Shown one piece after another: positions 59,062-64,000 of a stretch of DNA of 64,000 nucleotides. The stretch lies in NCBI GenBank assembly GCA_035041965.1, contig JAPYMA010000069.1:1-64000 (forward strand). Reading direction: 5' to 3'. This stretch comes from Anisakis pegreffii (lineage: Eukaryota > Nematoda > Chromadorea > Rhabditida > Anisakidae). A model generated the notes under the pieces. It saw only the letters and a program-made list of their open reading frames with translations, was not told where the DNA came from and made no database searches. How positions within the stretch are numbered: the stretch's first letter is position 1; every line of letters begins with the position of its first letter. The translations under genes were made by a program, and so were the position numbers.

Positions 59062-61215
59062 TCACGTTCCCAAATTCATACCAGGTGGCACATTAGCTAC
59101 ATGCTGATAATCAAAATAAACACTTCCGTTCACCACGGTCACAGTACGTCCTTCAGCTTTTGCTTTTCGTATTTTGCCTTCAAGACCGATGAGGTCAAAT
59201 GGTGCGGCTCGATTAGTGCCAGCAAGTAGACTCGCTTGTTGCATCATCATCGCGACACCCATTCCTACGGTCGTTGATCTGAAATGGTGCATTTATTCAT
59301 TTCTAAACACAAATATCAATCATAGCATGTGAATATCAGTGTTAGTATTTCATTCGCTCCAGTGGTTCTCACTTCAAAACTCCTTCGATGCTCTGGCAGG
59401 ACGTCATTTCCTCACCCGCTCTCGCCCCAACAACTTACTATTTCCATGAATGCAATCTCAAAAGACAATTGAAAACAACGATATTTCTAAATATCTTAGT
59501 TATAAGTATCTCATTTAAAAACAATAATTTTCGATCTAGAATCCCACAACATATCCACTATACACATTTGTCACACACCAGAAACCTATGGTCCAATTGA
59601 GCAGGTCGATGTGCTTCTGTTGGGTCTTCAATGAAACTTTATGGAAATTAAACTTCAAAACTTTTGATATATCTTTTACTGATGTAAAGTCTTCAAAGAA
59701 TCAAAGATGAAAGCATTGGTTTTTTGAGATTTCATTGATCAATATTGCTCTTACATTACTGCACTATCAAGCAGTAAGCACTGATGTTCATATTGATGCG
59801 TATGAATTTACACAGATCCACTAACTAAATACACTATATGAATAGATTAATATGAATGGAAATGCCATCATCAACAAGTCAAACGATATCTGCTTCGCAT
59901 TCACTAAGGGTACTTATCAGTTTTCCAATCAATCAACTTCTTCTTTTCGAAATCGAATTTTCGTTATTTTACGTTTATCTGTTCATGTAGTTGTTCTGAA
60001 TCTATTGTTAGAATATTGTTAAATAAATTCTGTAAGATCCCTGACGTTCTGAAAGCGAAAATTTCGGATTTTGCCTAAGAAATTCCATAGAAATGATTTA
60101 GAAATTTCAAATTTTATTCATCTCTCACATTCTGTTGCATTGATTCATTCGGCGAGCCATTCGTTGGTTTAAATGAAATTTTATCCAGTAACTTGAGAAA
60201 TTATGAAATAATGACTGATTTAAGATTCACTCGAAAATGGTGTCGTTCATCCCGAACGAGTTCGAGACAAGCACAATTCACTCGATCTTTTCTGTTACAT
60301 TTCGAAATAAATTTTATCAAATCAATCATTTTTTATTTACTACCAATGGAAACGCTATATACATCATCGTTCCACACATACACATATAAAGAAGCCTTTC
60401 ATGAATTGCCATCGAATTTGCATGACAACTTCATAGCCATTTAAATAAGCTTCAACTTTTTGTTTCATCACTTCAATTCTCGATAAATTTCGCATTTTCT
60501 ATGTGCGTTGGAGAATATCAAAAATATTGCATTCTCCCATAATGCGGAATATTGAACCAATGATGATAGTTCCGTTTTATAATTGAATATTCACTTGTTA
60601 CATTTTTCATCATTCGAATTGGAAAGATTTTGGTGACTGGAGAAAATCCTATTTTGTGTACATGAAGAATTTAAAATTATGACAGACATAATTAATCATA
60701 CATCTAATATTCATTTATTATTTGTTATTTCATTGACGAATACGGCCATACGGTAGTGATGTATGCAATGCATCTATTCTATATTCGGAGATCTCAAATG
60801 AGCTCTCAGGATACTAAAGACGGAAGAGAGAACAAAGTCAGGAAGACGGTAAATTATTGCTACAAGGACCTGTGAGCCCTTTGTAAGTATTGAATTGTTG
60901 GAGTGGAGAGAAAGGAGGAACAGACGTGTGGTCAAAAGAGTGCCTGGAGCTTGTGGGTTATTGTTCCTTATGGGTCAGCTAAATCTAATATGAAAACGTT
61001 TTTGAAATGACGTTTGCCCAATGCAGGTTATAGGATTTTTAAAGAAAAATTCTTTACACTGAATTTAAGAGATACGATTAGTCATTTAAAATTCAAGATC
61101 ATCAATCAACAAATAAGTTTAAAAAAACAAACTGCTTTCGTTTACTGAGATCATTGAAAGGAGTCGAATGAGCCGTTTGATAATCGCTTTCATGAGACGA
61201 GCAACAAGAACCCAT
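59062..61215 (-). CDS. Small 99-residue protein with lipidation-type N-terminus
   Basis: Two exons on the minus strand, 61215-61133 and 59278-59062, joined across a 1.85-kb intron. Donor CA|GTTTGT and acceptor TTTCAG are good, and phase 2 closes as CA+A (Gln). The protein starts MGSCCSSHESDYQTAHS: Gly2 suits N-myristoylation and Cys4/Cys5 suit palmitoylation, so membrane anchoring is likely. The C-terminal exon has VAMMMQQASLLAGT, a basic GKIRKAKAEGRTVTVVNGS and the end QHVANVPPGMNLGT. I do not recognise the family. Codon use in exon 2 looks strongly coding. Other exons within the long intron are possible but none is needed. Confidence 0.6.
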
Positions 61216-63119
61216 AAGATGAAAATGTTCACATATGTAGATGAAGAATGTACGAGTAAGATGTGTTGTTGAAAATGTGAAATGATTTAAAAATGAATCA
61301 GAAGTCAATTGAACAACTCCAATAAATTGAATTTACTTCGAAATCAACCAAATTGTTGTCATTCACTCAAAATCAGTCAGTTCTCTTTCGTTTCTGACTC
61401 AAAATCGCCTCCTTCAACGAACGCTATCATCGATCATCATTAACTATCCACATTCAGCTAACTTGTAATCAAATTTTCAACCATATTAGATTATTACATA
61501 TTTAATGATCAATTTATTACATATTTACTGATACTCGTCATATTTGTTTCCATTCTCTTAGATTCTTGAATTTATTCATTTTTATGAACCATTTCGATGT
61601 TTGATATATTAATTTTATTTGATTTGCTCGTTGCGTGTTAAATAAATGTTTCGCATTTGTATTCCGTTGAAATTTTGTTGTTCATTCCGAGTCTTTCATT
61701 CTTATTTTATAGGTGATTTTGGTCACGATAAAGCGCATCGAATGAAATCTTTACGACAAGCTCAATAACTTTAATAACTTTCAGCTTTTTGGTGGAATAT
61801 ATAACTTTTAGCAACCATTCGAAAAATCGGTGCCGCAAAATAACAAGTTTTTGAGAAGATTTACTTGGCATTGAAAATGCAGATACTTTATTTGGACTCT
61901 TGTGATAGGTATTGCCCTCTTCCGCTACGTATTAGAAAAGGAACTGTGTCAACTAACCAAATGGTGATCTTCAGATATAGATATACGCCAGCTTAGGACC
62001 ACTGGATTCAAAGAGAATCGTGACTAAGACCAATCATTCCAAAAAAAATTCTTTGGTAAAAGCGGTCAAAATGGAAATCTCCTTCGGCAGAACTGTTTCG
62101 AGATATTATCAGTAAAATGTTAAACTGAATTAATAAGGGTTTTCTTACCACACCGATTTCCACAGATAGTTCTTTGCAAGTTTTCTAGCAATCTAGACTA
62201 ATGATCTTAACTTATATAAGAATCTTAAAGGTTCATTGAAATTATATTGTTCATAAATTAAACAAATGCAGTTGAAAACATCAAACTTTTATAGAGTGAA
62301 ATTTTGGTTTGTGATCGGTTCGGTTTACGATAGATTCAAAACAAATAGATTCATCAATCTAATGAATGCATTCCAGAGAGATGAACAATATGCTTCAAAA
62401 ATGAAAATTATTTTCATTTCAAAAAGATGAATTGGAAAATTCGTTCCAAAACACTTCCTTCAAGTCATCGGATTACGAATTTCGGAATTCGGATTACGAA
62501 CTAAATTTTCAAGTTGTTCCGACTTGAGAACACTGCTCGATTTACGAACATTATTGACTGAAGTTAAGAAACTGTTGTCAAACTTTCAAGCAAAATGAAA
62601 GGTACGAGAGGATTGATTCACAGGGGAATTGGCAGCGTTCGACGCATCGAACAGCATTCATCAAGTATTTCAGTCATTTGGGTTTCGGCGCAATGTATTT
62701 CCTGATTTTCGTTACTAAAATGAGAGAAGAGTGGATTCGTGAAAGGTTATTTGAGGCATCTGCAATGAAACTGAGTAGGAAGTAGGCAGCACCAGGTTTC
62801 ATCAGAAGAATTCTGCTAGGGTAATAAATCACAAGTAAAAAATTTGCAAAGGTTCTGAAGAATATGGGACAGTCTCCCGAAGCACTATTCCGGAAAATGC
62901 TGAAGAAGATGATTATCTGATCCGAGTCCTATTTTCGGCTTTCGAACAACACATTCCGAACTTCAGAAACAATTTATCAGTGAAAGTGCAGATATTCTAA
63001 AAAATTTGCACCAAGAAAAATTGAGTTGACTGAAACGAATTACTTTGTTTGTTTTCGTAAACTGAGCTAGCATAATTTGAAGATATTTTTTAAGATATTC
63101 ATTTAAGAGCAATCCCCTA

Positions 63120-63293
63120 TTATCGGTGAAACGATTCTTCAGCTTGTAAAACATCTGTATCATTCGTGGGCATCCATTTAACCGTGACAAGACCTTTCGC
63201 GTTGCCATTTGCGAGCTGTATACACGGCACGTAGTCTGTCATTATCTGCCTGAAGGAACTGCACGAGTTACCATCTGGCTGGAAATGGAATAA
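63120..63293 (-). CDS. Possible terminal exon of an unknown minus-strand gene
   Basis: After an acceptor CAACGCAG the frame reads LFHFQPDGNSCSSFRQIMTD, continues for 57 residues and ends in TAA. The composition is coding-like (QLANGNAKGLVTVKWMPTND). No upstream exon was found before the window ends and no family is recognised. Confidence 0.3.
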   Translation of the reverse strand, partial: LFHFQPDGNSCSSFRQIMTDYVPCIQLANGNAKGLVTVKWMPTNDTDVLQAEESFHR

Positions 63294-63769
63294 CTGCGTT
63301 GCACAGAAGTGAACCAAACTCAGATTCATGAGTGTTTTAAAAAATACCCACGAAATAAGAGTGGACAAATTAATGTGACGATGATTCGAAAAAAAAATGT
63401 TTGTTGTCTACAAGTTGATTCGGAGCCTGTTTTTTAATCCACTAATAAACCTGAACGATGAACTTCAAAAACCTGATATATCCACATCTTCGATCAATGA
63501 TTCGTCATCAGTGATAAAAACATCTAGTGAAGAAGTTGGGCAGAACCTATTATCTATCAGATGGACTTTTATCCTTTCAAAGGTGATATTGACGTGTGTT
63601 GTCATCAATTGATAATCAATAACGATGCTCTTTAGGAGTTCATCAATCATGACTAATCAATACCTATGAAAAACAACGAAGAACGCTTATTAAATTGATG
63701 CTTTGTGTCATTTTCGTGCATACCACAATCTTTGTGCTGTTGTTCACTCCATAGTGGATACTAGTGTGG

Positions 63770-63895
63770 TGCGCGGATCGGAGAATTCCGGGGACCCCGT
63801 CCCCAAAGCCCGGCTCCCAACTTTTTTCGAGCCGACCACATTTTCGAGCTCCCCAACTGGAAAATTTCTGCCCTGATTTAGCACCTCGCTGATGC
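63770..63895. other. GC-rich block, possible interspersed element
   Basis: Contains the near-palindromic GGGGACCCCGTCCCC and GAGCCGACCACATTTTCGAG in otherwise AT-rich sequence. It has no convincing coding capacity. It looks like part of a repeat, but only one copy is in the window. Confidence 0.4.
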
Positions 63896-64000
63896 ATACC
63901 ACATTCAACATCCCCTCATTTAGCCTTCAATACCCTTCTTAAAATATGATATTGTTTCTTCAAAGGCACTACTGTCACCCTTGAGAAAACCGGTCTTTCC

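Larger units (their letters stand above)
61216..64000. other. Mostly non-coding right end
   Basis: No complete gene. 62460-62510 repeats CGGATTACGAA twice. 62850-63000 holds a ~50-codon protein-like frame (GTVSRSTIPENAEEDDYLIR) ending in TAA, perhaps a decayed transposon or gene relic. The possible exon at 63120-63293 and the GC-rich block at 63770-63895 are listed separately. Confidence 0.45.

Overview
The window reads as nuclear DNA from an invertebrate animal, most likely a nematode. The sequence is AT-rich. It has intron-rich genes with mostly short introns and T-rich TTTCAG-type acceptors, and it carries an innexin, the gap-junction family of invertebrates. Phylum and species are inferred; nothing here fixes them. 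I saw no telomere repeats, rRNA, credible tRNA or CRISPR array.

Layout. 1-9060: a tandem satellite of 403-bp units, about 22 copies, each unit made of two related subunits. 9061-14438: non-coding, with a perfect 51-bp palindrome. 14439-18653: an innexin gene on the plus strand with two alternative last exons. 18654-34791: a repeat-rich gap. It holds a ~0.95-kb foldback built from satellite relatives (21130-22090), a 390-bp tandem array (25826-27236), more satellite relatives in reverse orientation (30975-32290) and a small non-autonomous DNA transposon (33749-34071). 34792-37888: DDI1 on the plus strand (ubiquitin-like, retropepsin-like protease and UBA domains), with a possible cassette exon and a duplicated exon fragment inside an intron. 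41530-43311: a C/EBP-like bZIP factor on the minus strand, with an 18-bp palindromic CRE upstream. 45790-46014: an unrecognised exon-like ORF. 46798-51091: a DEAH-box helicase relative (DHX33-like) that looks like a pseudogene. It lacks the DEAH block and has an in-frame stop and two unusable donor positions. 53318-57761: UDP-glucose pyrophosphorylase on the plus strand, followed 117 bp after its stop by an ATG that opens a 117-codon frame preceded by an acceptor, which might be a second cistron. 59062-61215: a two-exon minus-strand gene for a 99-residue protein with an MGSCC lipidation-type N-terminus. 61216-64000: mostly non-coding, with one possible minus-strand terminal exon and a GC-rich block.

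The intact genes have unrelated cellular roles: gap junctions, proteasome shuttling, transcription and UDP-glucose synthesis. They do not form one pathway. All exon models were built by hand from splice signals, reading phase and family resemblance, and have no transcript support. The most unusual material is the satellite family, present as a homogenised array, a foldback and a decayed reverse block within 32 kb. Next come the alternative innexin C-termini, the two partial exon copies left inside introns, and the small lipidated-type protein.
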